64,000 bases of DNA from Apostichopus japonicus (GCF_037975245.1 NC_092580.1:14543001-14607000), one strand, 5' to 3'; positions 1 to 12,598 are shown, counted from the first letter of the stretch. Notes: generated by a model not told the origin, from the letters alone. A program made the numbers and translations.

Positions 1-747
1 CACAATCATACTGGTCTGTGTCTTGTCCACTGTGGTCAATACCTGCTAATAAAACTGACCCAACCTTCGGATTACATAATCAATAAGGAACTAAAGCTGC
101 AACTTTATCTGTGTGTTACAGACACATTGAACAATTAAAGAGTACTGCTTGGAGATAGATATATGTATGTTCAAGTTAACAACGCCTCTTTTGATTTACA
201 TGAGAAAGATATGCGAACTGAGATTATGAACGTATCATTGTTAAGCAGGACATTCAACACTGTGATGGATAAACTTCTCAAATGACCAGCAATTAGAGTA
301 ATAATTACAATATATATGCATATTTACATAGAACGTCTTCTGGGAGTTACACTGGAACACACTCAAATTTGCAGCAAGTGAACAAATGATTTCTGTGCCC
401 TTTTCTAGTTAGCCAAAATTTACAGTCTCAAAATTATTCAAGAGAGAAATCAAAAAGTGTACAATTATACACTGATTAAGGGGCCTAAATAAGGTATCGG
501 TAGAATATTTACTGTAATTAACAGGGGACTCGGTGGAATCAGTTCTGACTGAATGCTTCAAACAAAAGGCTCAGTACCTTAACATGGTGTTTTTACTGCA
601 TTTTTGGCAATTCGTCCATTTCATGTCAAATTTGTGTAAAACACAACTTATTCACTTCTTTGTAGGTCCTGCTGGGCTTTAACGTGACTTAAATTATAAA
701 TAAATTAGAACAAATGATTTGCTTTCATTCAGGTTGACACTTTGGTA
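1..747. other. Non-coding, AT-rich sequence
   Basis: No open frame or repeat stands out here. At the very left edge the minus strand shows an acceptor-like pyrimidine tract followed by TAGCAG and about 42 open bases (42 down to 1). It is too short to identify and is not called as an exon. Confidence 0.5.
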
Positions 748-1225
748 GATTATGTAGTAAATGATTATGTACTGAAATTAGATTATGTAGTGAATATTAT
801 GTAGTGAATTGAGATTATGTAGTGAGTATTATGTAGTGAATTAAGATTATGTAGTGAATATTATAAAATGAATTGAAATTATGTAGTGAATATCATGTAG
901 TGAATTGAGATTATGTAGTGAATATTATGTAGTGAATTGAGATTATGTAGTGAGTATTATGTAGTGAATTTAGAGTATGTAGTGAATATTATATAGTGAA
1001 TTTAGATTATGTAGTAAGTATTATGTAGTGAATTTAGATTATGTAGTGAATATTATGTAGAGAATTGAGATTATGTAGTGAGTATTATGTAGTGAATTTA
1101 GATTATACAGTGAATATTATGTGGTGAATATTATTTAGTGAATTTAGATTATGTAGTGAGTATTATGTATTGAAATTAGATTGTGTAATGAATATTATCT
1201 AGTGAAGTTAGATTATGTAGTGAAA
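748..1225. repeat. Minisatellite, about 32-bp compound unit (GATTATGTAGTGAATATTATGTAGTGAATT)
   Basis: Roughly 15 imperfect copies of a compound unit alternate two half-units, GATTATGTAGTGAATATTAT and GTAGTGAATT(T/G)A. The array is AT-rich and has no open frame. Unit variants (TATT/TGTT, GAATTGA/GAATTTA) alternate along the array, so units probably spread by slippage or unequal exchange. It is followed by a T-run at about 1265-1280. Confidence 0.95.
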
Positions 1226-1478
1226 GAATTTATTGAAACCATGCAGTTTCCAAACAGCTTTGCTTTTTTTTTTTTTTTAATTAACAAGTTTAACAAACCC
1301 TAACTCAGTGGTTACAACACAAAATGAGATAATAATTGATCAAAACTAAGAAGACCTTCCAAACATTTTCACTTTTTGCAAATTAATGAGCCAATTTTTA
1401 TGATTTTCAATGTCAACATCTCAGAACCTGATCATATTACTACTAATCACATGCTAGGAAAAAACAAGCAAATAAACT
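1226..1478. other. Non-coding spacer with poly-T tract
   Basis: It contains a T15-class homopolymer near 1265-1280 and AT-rich sequence. No gene is seen. Confidence 0.5.
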
Positions 1479-2114
1479 ACAAACAATTCGACTGCTGCAA
1501 ATTTGACCACTTTTAATTATTTGGAATGGAATTGTTTGAAATAAAATAAGTTGACTAGTTACAGGCAAGAAGTGGGGAGGGGGTGGGGAGGGGTGTGTGG
1601 GTGGTGGTCACCTCTCCTTTTCAATCCCACTCAGGAAAAATTATTTATTAGCATAAATTTGAATGCAGACCTAATTTATTATCTGAATTTACCTCAGAAT
1701 GCACCAAATAGTTAGATTTTTTATTCTTTAGGAGGGGGGGGGGTGGGGTGGGGGAATGGGTGGGTTGGAGGGAGGAAAAGTTACCCTACATGAGCACCAG
1801 ATACAAACAATTGGACTGCTGCAAATTTTACCACTTTTAATTATTTGGAATGGAATTGTATGAAATAAAATAAGTTGACTAGTTACAGGCAAGAAGAGGG
1901 AGGTGGGTTGGGGTGGGGGTGACCTCTCCTTTTCAATCCCACTTAGGAAAAAAGTAATTATTAGCATAAATTTGAATGTAGGCCAAATTAATAATCTGAA
2001 TATACTTCAGAATGGACCATATATTTTTTCTTTGGGGGAAGGGGGGTAGGGGAATGGGTGGGTTGGAGGGAGGAAAGGGTACCCTTGGGCCCTACATGGG
2101 CACCACCAGATTCA
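1479..2114. repeat. Tandem duplication of a 324-bp unit with a G-rich core
   Basis: Two adjacent copies begin at 1479 and 1803 with ACAAACAATT(C/G)GACTGCTGC and run nearly base for base through TAAGTTGACTAGTTACAGGC. Each ends in a G-rich tract followed by GAATGGGTGGGTTGGAGGGA. The left part is almost identical between copies, while the G-tracts differ in length. Short minus-strand open frames here come from the C-rich complement and are not regarded as genes. Confidence 0.9.
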
Positions 2115-4221
2115 ACAAGCCAAGAGTCAAACCTCCTCCTTTTTAAAGATCCTGGATCCAAGCCTGAGTTAATCTAATGGACTAAAATGCTTTCAGATGC
2201 TGCCCTCTAATAATTATTACATGATTTATCACTTAGGTCACCTGAAAGTCCTGATTTAAGCTACTCAATTATGGCCCCGTTTTACATTAGACCGCAACCA
2301 CTTCATTGTTGAACCGCCCCCCCCCCCCTTGTTGTTGAAAGTTGAAATGTCAATGCCCCCCTCCCCCAATGACCAAACAATTTTAACGCCACGATAGACT
2401 AGGACCAGGAGAGGATGCGGGACACTGAGCAGCTCAAGTGTTTGATTCGTAAGTCTGTAAAATAGCTCTGGGTTGATCATGGTTCAGCCGTGACCTTCAA
2501 CTGACCCATTGTTGCTTGTTACAGTATAAATCGGACAAAATGAAAGTAGTCAACCTGCGTGTCACACAGCTTAATATGGTTTTGCATGTCGTCTACTAGT
2601 AAGACAACCTCAACACTGAGTACAGGGTTTAATGTAAATGCACAGGTGTTGACAATCCAATGAAATGCTGAACACTCACGCTCGGGGTCTGATCCATAAA
2701 GACTGCACATACAAACTATGACATGCATCACTACCGACAATTTACTTCTTCATGTCACACACTTGTCTCGTCACACAAGTTTATCGTGTCTTGAGGAGCG
2801 GAAATGTAAGTTGTGTGAAATAAGCTAACATGTTCAAGAGACTGAAAGGATCATCTGTGGGAAGGGGATTAGGGAAGAGGGCGGGCAATTAAGAGGGCAG
2901 GCAAGAGGGCAGGGGAGGGAAGGATTAGACAAAAATCTACAGTAATTGCAATACTAATAGTAAGTTTAGCTTTGTGCATTTTATCCTGGATTACCAAATA
3001 CAATTTAAAATTTATTTGGAACATCGAAAGATGAAACTTGAAGATGACGTCACGTTCGTTACTGATCAAATCATATTTGAAATATCCATCCTAAACGATT
3101 AAAAAATCGTTCCTCTGTCAAACGCAACATATAGCGTTCTCATATTTTTTTTTTAAATTTGGAAAATTATTTATAGTTTTTTAAGGTAACTTCTAAGGCC
3201 TACCAGACAATTCTTTTAATAAGCCAAAAAGAACATTTTAAAGGTAAAGAAAGACGAGAAAACAAGACACTGGCTTTGTGAAAGAAACATTTTATCATAC
3301 CACTCCACATCCTTCATAAAAAAATAACATGTCCTTGATGACCAATTAACTACACATTCTTTCCAGATGATTTGATTTTGTCAATGACTAGGAGAGGTTT
3401 TTTTTCTCCTCTCTCCACATCTCCCTCTCTCTCTATATATATATATCTCTCTCATGTGGCCACCAGGGGAGCTCTTTCTAAGGCCAAATTCTAGTATGGA
3501 TGACATACCAGGGTGAAATATCAAGGACAATGTATTCTGACTCTTTTAAACATTTTCAGTCACTATAATTGGTCATAAACATCAACATCACACAGGAAAT
3601 ATTTGATCACATAAACAGGTTACTAAATAGACAATGGGGAGGAAACTGGTACCAAGGTGGTGATGGCATGGAGGAAATTATCAGGAGAGGTAATTTAACC
3701 TCTCCTGAAATCTTACTTGATCCTTGCTGGGCTTTCCATACATCTGATTTCTGTCAGCAAATTCTGGTTGAGTTTCTGTCTTCCCACACCTTCCAAGTAC
3801 ATTTCAAAATCACATCTGATCTGACCAGACACACCTCCTCCCCCAATTTCCACTCCCCACATTCTCCCACCTCCCCCCCCCCATTCTTCCATCTAGTGAC
3901 TTTCAATGAGCGATTGATTAAAGCATTTGACTCAGTTCTCGGCATTGCACAGAATTTTTTTTTACAACAAAAAGTTCAACATTTCCAAGTTCCAACTACT
4001 TTGCATGTTATTGTAAATACTAATATCGGACAATTTTCTCGGTAGCAAATTTTCCAAACTGGATGAAATCATATAACCCTGAATAATAGGTATTGCGGTA
4101 GATTTCATGAGTAATAAAAATACAAATATTCAATCAAGCTTCCTTTCAGTAACCACTCATAAATATTTTGCATGTGACAATTTTTTTTTTTAGGTATGGT
4201 ATGGATTATTTGCTTTGGATT
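2115..4221. other. Non-coding sequence with simple repeats and a small hairpin
   Basis: C-runs near 2310-2330, a CT/TA microsatellite at about 3415-3455 and a perfect 11-bp inverted repeat (3681-3691 with 3698-3708, TCAGGAGAGGT) are visible. A 158-codon plus-strand frame (3569-4045) spans the hairpin and C-rich tracts. Its translation has no recognisable domain and no splice or start context, so it is not called. Confidence 0.5.
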
Positions 4222-4560
4222 TTAAAGGTCTATGGACACTTATGAACGACATTGTCCTTATCACTCTAATGGGCATTAGAAATTATGAAAATAATCCGTA
4301 ACTCCCATCAAAATCCATCAGAGATTGAAAGTCTTTTCTTAATTCTGGTTTTATTTATGAATAAACATTAGCTAATTATGCAGACTTTGCACATATTTAA
4401 TGAGTTTCCCAGATTTATCAAAACATTCCAAATGTGTATATCTTGGAAATGACAAGAGCTTTTCGAACACTTTCAATTGAATCTTGAAGAGATAATATCA
4501 CACACAAACAAATGTACTCAATATGGTGCAGATTTGGATAGACTGTCGATAGTACTTTAA
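4222..4560. mobile_element. Putative TTAA-bounded MITE (Kolobok/piggyBac-type)
   Basis: The left end reads TTAAAGGTCTATGGACACT. The right end, read from the other strand, is TTAAAGTACTATCGACAGT, so about 15 of 19 terminal positions match. TTAA-flanked elements with TTAAAG termini are known for Kolobok (T2-type) and piggyBac-like MITEs. There is no transposase frame in the 339 bp, so this would be a non-autonomous and somewhat decayed copy. Confidence 0.5.
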
Positions 4561-4671
4561 AGTGCATACAGTCTTGCCCATACATTCTTAAATATTGCAC
4601 TGACTGAAATTACATACAGACTTACTCTCTGTTTGATTCTGTCCTGCCATGTTTAATACCTCCTCTAGGAG

Positions 4672-5044
4672 TATAGGCCTAGGGGCCCAATTTGATTTAG
4701 GGGGGCTGTAACGACTTGCCCGAAAAATATAACCAAAATTTTTCGCGCTTCAACATCTTAATGTGCATATCGTATAGGCATGCATCGGTTATTACATCGC
4801 ATGCCAATAGCATACAATCATTTTCCGTATTATAACCCTTCCATATTGGTTAGAATTATTGGGGAAGTTTTTAAATAATGATGATAATCATAATAATATC
4901 AGTTTAACCATTGTAAAACACATTGCAAATTATTTTACTTTCAGTAGGTGCCCGAAAAATTCTCAGCAGTTGCCCAAATTTTCACAAATTTTTTGGGGTG
5001 TTGGGGGGCTGCAGCCCCCCAGCCCCCCGCCTCCTACGCCTATG
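4672..5044 (+). mobile_element. hAT-like MITE, family A, copy 1
   Basis: The left terminus TATAGGCCTAGGGGCC and the right terminus GGCCTCCTACGCCTATG (modified by a few changes) form an inverted repeat matching the family ends CATAGGCGTAGGAGCC. An 8-bp direct repeat TCTAGGAG flanks it exactly (4664-4671 and 5045-5052), as expected for hAT transposition. Interior landmarks shared with copies 2 and 3 are CCCAATTTGATTTAGGGGG, GACTTGCCCGAAAAA, CCAAAATTTTTCGCGC and CTTTCAGTAGGTGCCCG. The element is 373 bp with no transposase, so it is non-autonomous. Confidence 0.9.
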
Positions 5045-5052
5045 TCTAGGAG

Positions 5053-8000
5053 TGTGTGTCTTATAACTAATTGCAAGTGGAGTTCCACCCTGATATCCTG
5101 CTCTATATATAACTACATGAAGTATATCATGGTGATGGTCTGTATCCCCTGCTGTTATTATCTTTGAGTTTCATCAACAGGCACCTTGCAACCGGGCTTC
5201 CTTTCACAGTCTCTTGACAGCCATTTCCTTCCTCCGTACGAGAGAAAGCTTGAAAGCAATGACCAATATATCCTTGACTCCATGGCATGATGCATTTATG
5301 TACTTGCTTTACAAGCTTCATTAGATTAATGACCTTGTAACCATGGAAGCTACTGTACTAGCCTACATTTTGAACAATATAGGCACAACATGCTATTTAG
5401 TAGCTAGGAGATGTTTGGCTTCAAAAATTAGTGGCAGCATTTAATTATGTTTGCATGCAGTCACCAGTGTGGCCAAGTAAAAGATAACCTTCTACTATAT
5501 TGCTTCACTTGCCGGCCTCAAAGATAATTAAATGTTATATATATAATGTTCTTATAGGTAATGAGGTAATGCAATGTAAATAGATCACTTAGTAATGCGC
5601 CATAAATCCAGTGCCCAAGGCTAGTAATAAAAAAGTTACAGTACATTCAATTTTATACTTTTGTTACAAAAGTGAGTGACAAATCCCATGGAAGAAACAA
5701 AAAAAAATATATATTTTGTTTCTCTGAACTGAAAGTTGAGCAGTCTTGAGCATATACACTTATACACTTATATATTACTGGACTTTTCAGCCAGATAAAA
5801 AAACGTCCTTTTGGAACAAAGGAAAAAAGAATGCCTGCATATGTTTTGACTTACTTTAAACTTTAAATGCACAACGGCTGCACACTTAATTATGTGCTGC
5901 TCGTGTTAGCTGATACATGTAGTAGTAGGGTCCATAACATGTATCCTGGGGTATCTGCTATATAAAACGCTAAACAGCAACCATATGCACCACAGGGAAT
6001 TGAATATGGCTGTCTTAATGAGGTCTTGCTCACACACTTCATCTAGCAATAGCATTACAAACTTAAGGAAGTAATTTCAATACCAGAGTCTTGTAGTAAG
6101 AGGAAGATTGAAGTAAATCACAAGGCACTGAAAGTAGGAGTCTATAAACTTTTGGACAAGAACTCTAGGTAAGTTATTATATAACTGACATCTGAGCATT
6201 TCATCTCAATTCATCCCCTCCCAACCCCCGCCCCCCCAACCCCATTTATATTCCACACACCTCATCCACCATTGGATAGAGCAACATGGTACTTTGGAAG
6301 CTAATTCATCTCAGATTTATGTGTCTAAAAATTTGAAATGGATTGACAAAATATATCTATGGTCAAACAACAGAAGGGTAGGTGAAATTAAGCTGTACTT
6401 TCCTTTGGGCAGGAACAGAAAGAAATTGGTATATGATGTTGATTACATACAGGTCTGTTAGCTACGATTCAGTGTATTCTTTCAGTTTAATTCTTTTTCT
6501 ACTCCTCAAACCTGGAAGAAAATTGTCTTTTTGAGATAGCAATTGCAACCTAATTTTTTCATGCCAGCAGCACACTTGGGAATACGTAGGGTACTGGTAT
6601 AAACTCAATTTAGTGAATTAAAGCATTGAGTTAGGGGTTTTCTTACTATTAATTCACTGACTTTTAGGTTTCCCGGAGGGGAAAACTATGGAGTCGCTCT
6701 TACCGACCTTGCAAAGTTGTGAGGGGGACCTCAGATTGCAAAAGTCTGCAATGAATAAAATGCGGATCGCAAAGTCAGTAATTACTGTTACGGTTAAATT
6801 CGTCCGACACGGCTATACACAGAAATGCTATACTGGAAGCCAAAAACTTCGGCGGTACAAATCCTTTGACCAGCGAAGGCTAGACCATCATTTCTCAGAA
6901 AGGTTGCTATGTTACCAAAATCGTAGGGTCTGCACTGTTTGTCACAGTTAGAACAAACATTCAACAAGTCGAATAAAATTATCTAAGGAAAATATTATAT
7001 TAAAATATTAAAATTGTACTTAGTAGTATTGAATTAAGGAATACATTTGATTTTTTTTTAAAGTACTTTTTTTTTTTAAAGTACTTCTCTTATAATTAGC
7101 AAAGTTACTATTAAAAACTTAGGGTTTTTAATAATTCACATGAAAACCCTAACTTTCCTCATTTTTAGAAATATAATTTCTCCTTGTATATCAACTGCCC
7201 GTTTAGCAAGAAGGAAACATAGACCATGTAGCTTCTGATGAGCTCTTTCCTAAATCAGGAAAAGATTTTAAGAAAGTGGGTAGATTTAATTCTCCCATCA
7301 CTGGAACAAGCGTTTTTCTTACTAATTACATTCAGTTCAGTTTCAGTTATATATATATATGTAAGCATAACTTCAATATTGTTCTAGCTATAACAGAACT
7401 AAAAATAATAAAAACCATTATAAAGATCTACTAAAATGTTCTGCATTACTTCTATTTCTTAGTGTTCAGCCTGCAAACTTGACAGTTAAAGCCAAAAGAC
7501 CTAGTATTAAAATGCACCCAAGATATGTACTTCATTTTCTGTGGCAGTGAATGTGGCAGAGAAAACTAAAAATTCGTAAATGGTAAAATATGAAAGCCAA
7601 ATTTTTAAGTCCTTATGGCATTGCAATGAAATTGCCAGCCTGCCGTTGCCAAATACAACCAACACACAAATTAAATCAATCTGTGCAATATAACTACAAC
7701 TAGGATTTAAGCTTTCAGAGAGATCTATGCAAAACATTTTGGAGCGACTTTTGAAATTTTGATTCTGGGACTACATGAGCCACTTGCCAATCCACTTAAG
7801 AAATATTATACAGCTAGATCGTCCACAAATTTGCATTTCATTCCTACATAACATTTGAGATCATAACTTTTGAAAATTGATATGCTCCATGCATCCAAAA
7901 ATGAACTTGAAGCAAACAGGTTGGATGTCATAGATGCACATGGACAAATTTGTCATGATTTACAAAATTGGGATACATCTCAGTATGAATATAGTGTAGT

Positions 8001-8967
8001 CATACGTGGTCATTCACATCCCCCTTAGGTAACCCTATCCAGTCCCAGGTCAAAGCAATAAAGTGCACAAAATAAAGCGAAACCAAACTTTTTGTCAGTG
8101 TGCAACTGTGACATCATGACAATTTGCTTCACTTATGATACAGACTGAGGATATTCTGGTGGCAGACCACATAACTGCACAGCTATTACTTGAACATCCA
8201 TCCCACAGTCATATCTTGTTCCTTACTTGAGATGTTGTTGATTGAATGTAACTTGTTTAGACTAGCTAATACCCCCCTCCCCTACCCATTTTCTTGCAGG
8301 GAGTGGCTCACAGTAAGATGATCTATTATGCCATCACGGTAGTTGGTCTTCAAAAGTTTTACTTTCCTATTGTAATCATCTTGCTGATTTATCCTTGCAA
8401 TGTGATACATCTGCAACATTAGCTTTTAGCTGTCAATATTCTCTGTAGATATGTATGCAAATTCTTTTAGAGAGACTATTTTCCTCTTTGAATAAGTGAG
8501 TGCAATATTTTACGGAAAAGCAAAATAATTTCCAGTTGAAGCACCATGATGACATCATTCATGATGACATTCACATGTTGTCAGATGCATGAAAAACACT
8601 TTTTTGAATAATTCCTAACTCTATTGGAAAGGCTACATGGGGATAAGGTTTTGCTCCACAGATCCAGAAAATATCCAGCAAGTTTTGTAAAGCAATCAAC
8701 TTCAGCTATGGGAAATTCCCTAAATTTATCATTATCTCAAAAATTGCCACTGTATAGAAATTAGATGTAAATTTCAACCAGACCCTTAGCAATTTTTCAT
8801 CATTCATCTGTCACGTGAAAAATTGCCCCTGCACTGTTCCTGTACATGTAGACCATGAGTGGCCACTCATCTTTAGATAATAACATATATATAGATACCT
8901 AACATTAACCTTTCAACTTTTCCTCGGCAACTACAAATCACATCAGCACCGGGTCTTATTCACTTAC
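5053..8967. other. Non-coding; likely intron or 3' part of the minus-strand gene
   Basis: No convincing exon was recognised. The minus-strand proline-rich exon ends at 8968 with a donor, so its downstream exon or exons should lie here or off the left edge, but none could be supported by eye. A loosely paired AGTTAGGG(G)TTTTC inverted repeat lies near 6630 and 7140 and may mark a decayed element. It encloses an 87-codon plus-strand frame (6688-6951) of unknown significance. Short TA microsatellites occur near 7350. Confidence 0.4.
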
Positions 8968-10852
8968 CTTGATGGTTCCTCCTTGCTTTCTCCGGAGACA
9001 ACATCTTCGGCAGAGTTGGAAGACAGTTCCTGGCCAAAAACATCTGCATCTTGACCGTCCTCTCGAGGAGGGGGGGATGAGAGCTCTTTCGTGTCATCGC
9101 CCTCTACTTCACCTACGGCACCCGAGTCGTTCTCTTGTTTATCTTCTTCAGTTTCTTTTACCTTTGACACTTCTTCTTTCGCGGCTCTTCTAGCAACCGG
9201 CGGCCCTGATGGTCTCTTTGGACGTGTTTTATTGCTATCTTTCTTCGGCACATCTTTCGGCTTTGCCAGTGGAACTGGTGGGGGTCGCATGTTGGGCCGT
9301 TTGGAAGGTGTATGGGGTGGGCTGGGTGTGTTGGGTGATTCCTTCATGGATTTTTGCTTTAACAGAGCCTGTGGGCTAGGAGGAGGAGGTTTTGCAGGAG
9401 CCACCCTCCTTGGTTTGATATCACCCTTGCTTGCTACACTGTCCTGTTTACTTTCATTACTGGGACTTACATTGAGAGTTTTGTCAGACCCATCGGCTTC
9501 GACAACATTTTGAGATCTTGACTCGCCAATAACGGCAAACATGGTGCCGTTTGATGCCCTTTTAGCGCTCCTAGAGATACCCGGCCCAGGATCAGGGTGT
9601 TTGGGCGTGCCTTTCTCTGTTTCATCAATTTCATCCGTTGCAACCTCTTTCGCTTGTTCATCTAAACTTGCGATATCTTGACTCTCCATCCCTATCATTG
9701 AAAGTCTTTTCTTTCTGGGAGGAGGGAGAGGTTGAGATGCAGTATTTGAATGACCAGAGTTTTTGACTCCACCAACTTTGATCTTTTCCTCTTTGCCTCC
9801 TCCTACTGGTTGACTCTGCTCAAGATTTGAGTCCTTTTGTTTCGTTAAAACATCTTCTTTTATTGCAGAATGTCCTCCTCCCTGGGTCAACTTGGGAGAT
9901 TTCACACTCTTTGGTTTGATAATGGAAGGTTTGGGTTTGACTTTAGGTACTTGGTCCTCTTTGTTTGGAATGTCTTCACTTTTGGATTTCTTAAGTTGAG
10001 ATGGCCTTTTCAATGGAGGGGGAGGTCTGCTCGGTTTGGGTTTGAGAGCAACTTTCTTGTCGTTAACTATATTACTTCCTAATAAATTTTGGTCCTCGTT
10101 CTGGTTTTCCTTTGATTCCTCCTCTTTTGCTATTTTTGAAGATTGTCCGGGGCTACTCCCACCAGGCACCGCTTGATCCGAGCTGAGACACTGCTCTTCA
10201 CTCGGTGATGTAGTTGCAATTACTAAAGGCTCACCATTTTGTATTTCAGATGTGTTATTGGCAAGTTCGTTCTCTTTCACCTGGACTTTCTTCCGGGGTG
10301 GTTTTGGCAGGGTAAAGGGTTTTTCCCCACTGCTCGAGCAAGACGATGAGCTTCTAGACACGGTGGCTGAACTCGGCTCAGAACTATTTGACAGTGAATT
10401 GACTTTCTTCAAAGAATTGTTATCTTTAGTGAGCTCTGTCTTGGGGGGATGTTTCGATCTTGGGGGTAGCTTGGTAGAACTTGATGTCTGGATCTTTGCT
10501 CTCTCTTTATTTTGATTTTCAGTTTGTGCTCCCTGACTCAAATCCCCATCAATTCTGTCCTCACCACCCTCTGGTTTGCTTGAATTCACAACTTCTGGAG
10601 TGCCATTGTTGGTGTCACTGGCATTACCACTCGGCTTTGCTGGTGGTACCTTGGGTTTTCTTGAGGCCCTGGGTGGAGGTCCATTTGAGGATTCAGATTG
10701 ACTGTTGCTGTGATTTGGCTGCCTCTCAGTGTCCTTGCTTTCTTCTGTAGTCACACTTTCATTCCCTTCAGCTTTAACTGGCTTTGATGTCGGTTTGGGA
10801 GGTTTCGCTGGCTTTTTCTGCGGGACTGGTGGGCGCTGAGGTCGAGATTTTC
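8968..10852 (-). CDS. Large internal exon encoding a lysine/proline/serine-rich, SH3-ligand-type disordered protein segment
   Basis: Read on the minus strand, the exon opens after the acceptor TTTTTTTTGCCTTCAG at 10853 and ends at the donor CATCAAG|GTAAGTG at 8968. It is 1,885 bp, enters with two bases of a split glycine codon and leaves with AG of an arginine codon, giving about 628 uninterrupted residues. The frame stops inside GTAAGT at the donor, which is why the open frame looks terminated at 8964; its apparent start in the upstream intron (10934) is not a real start. The translation is low-complexity: clusters of PxxP motifs with basic neighbours (RPQRPPVPQKKPAKPPKP near the start, KPSRPPPPLKRP mid-way, PLPPPRKKRLS, AKPPPPSPQ, RPPPVPLAKPK and RPKRPSGPPVARR near the end), separated by Ser/Glu/Asn-rich stretches and an acidic tail. 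Such sequence in known families serves as a flexible docking region for SH3 proteins in Rho-GEF/GAP, endocytic or cytoskeletal scaffolds. No folded domain is present, so the gene is not identified. Codon-rich, less AT-rich sequence sets it apart from its flanks. Confidence 0.85.
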
Positions 10853-11112
10853 CTGAAGGCAAAAAAAAGTGAAACAAACTTGAGGCTCCAGAAAGAAGTA
10901 TAAAGGAGGGAAGAATGAGACACACTGCTGGCATGTGAATCTTACTTGAGAATTATCACATACCCAGGCCTGATGACCCAGGCGGGGTCAGTAGGACTAT
11001 AGCCAAAGGGTCAACTATGGGGGCAAAGAGAAAAATGGGAAGCGATAATATATTCTCATTCTCATAGTTTACTGACGAAAAGGAGACCTGGGTGATATAT
11101 TTTTCCCCAGGG
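10853..11112 (-). other. Intron flank upstream of the proline-rich exon
   Basis: It contains the polypyrimidine tract and AG of the acceptor (about 10853-10870 on the minus strand). No upstream exon was recognised. Confidence 0.6.
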
Positions 11113-11783
11113 ACAACCCTGGCTCTCAATACCCCTGCACAAACATGAAACACTAACGATACATCAGTAAGGCTGAATGAGGATGCAGCAAGCACTGCCC
11201 TCATTATGCAGATTAATGCCTGATGAATATTCATACGACAATGTCACCAGGTTGTAGCTTGTGTGGTACACAACCCTGGCTCTCAATACCCCTACACATA
11301 CTTGAAACACTAATGATACATCAGTAAGGCTGAAGAGGATGCTGCAAGCACTGCTCTCATTATGCAGATTAATGCCTGATGAATATTCATATGACAATGT
11401 CACAGGAATTGTAATTCACCAGGTTGTAGCTTGTGTGGTACACAACCCTGGCTCTCAATACCCCTACACATACTTGAAAGACTAACGAAACATCAGTAAG
11501 GCTGAAGAGGATGCTGCAAGCACTGCTCTCATTATGCAGATTAATGCCTGATGAATATTCATACTATAATGTCACAGGAATTGTGATTCACCAGGTTGTA
11601 GCTTGTGTGGTACACAACCCTGGCTCTCAATACCCCTGCACATACTTGAAACACTAACGATACATCAGTAAGGCTGAATGAGGATGCTGCAAGCACTGCC
11701 CTCACTATGCAGATTAATGCCTGATGAATATTCATACTATGTCACAGGAATTGTGATTCACCAGGTTGTAGCTTGTGTGGTAG
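11113..11783. repeat. Tandem satellite, four copies of a 157-172-bp unit
   Basis: Copies begin with CAACCCTGGCTCTCAATACC at 11114, 11271, 11443 and 11615, with spacings of 157, 172 and 172 bp. Each carries GATACATCAGTAAGGCTGA, TGCAGATTAATGCCTGATGA and CCAGGTTGTAGCTTGTGTGG. The first copy lacks about 15 bp of the unit. The copies are highly similar, so the amplification is recent. The repeated minus-strand mini-frames are a by-product of the repeat. It lies only about 260 bp from the exon acceptor, inside the presumed intron. Confidence 0.95.
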
Positions 11784-12598
11784 TACATATGTTGTCTCTC
11801 TGTTCTGAAGGGGGCCGTACAGTATGCAACTGAAGTATACCTCGAAGGTAGGAAGCTGAGAACTCATTTTTGTGTATTTTGAAACTTTGACATAATGTCT
11901 GAGAAAGATAGGAGCCTGTTTAAGTTTTATCAGTGTTGACCCCAAATAAATGCTACAATTAGTCAAATATTGCACACTGTTCTACGTAAGCTTGAACATT
12001 AGCCAATTCGGCCAAACCAAGAAGAATTTACATCCCGTCATGAATTAAAATGTCTAAGTGGATGCTTGGCAAATGTCTAAGAAAAAAATAGAGGGCCAAA
12101 ACCTCACATGTCAATACTTCTGATTAACTGAACTAGCAATTTTAATGTGATCCTGATGACCTTTTTATAGGAGCCTGAGAAAGCAACCCTGTAACCATGA
12201 TCATAATAGGATTATATGCTAGACATGCCGTGTGATGAATAAACTCTCCCACATACCTAAAAAAGTCACATCAGGGTTGCCATTTTATTTTTTTGTCTGT
12301 TTTTGATGTCACGGTGCCACAAGGGTTTGTTCTTTTCACATTTTTGTAAGTGAATGTAAACAGTGTTGTCACTGACAACCGGCAAGTTTTAAATTAGATT
12401 ATGCTAAAAATATCAATTGCATATGTAAGCAAAACTAATCTCTATTAACAGAAAACTACAACATTGATATGAATATCATGGGTTTACTATTCTGTTAGAA
12501 TATGACCATATTATTCAGCCTGCATACACACCAAGTCTTACCGACAACCCTATCAGTCTGACCTATGATATATGTAATACCTCATTCTACTGCTTCCT
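11784..12598. other. Non-coding sequence, presumed intron
   Basis: AT-rich sequence without a recognisable gene or repeat boundary. Confidence 0.4.

Noticed and set aside
1-42. Possible minus-strand exon cut by the window edge
   Set aside because: Acceptor-like sequence and open bases exist, but 42 bases cannot be identified. Direct joining to the proline-rich exon would give a stop, so it could only follow another, unseen exon.
8969-10750. Several plus-strand frames antisense to the proline-rich exon
   Set aside because: Shadows of the real minus-strand frame. They lack splice sites, and the minus-strand exon has both a strong acceptor and a strong donor.
11164-11403. Repeated minus-strand small proteins in the satellite
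   Set aside because: The same frame recurs because the DNA unit is repeated. No start or splice context supports coding.
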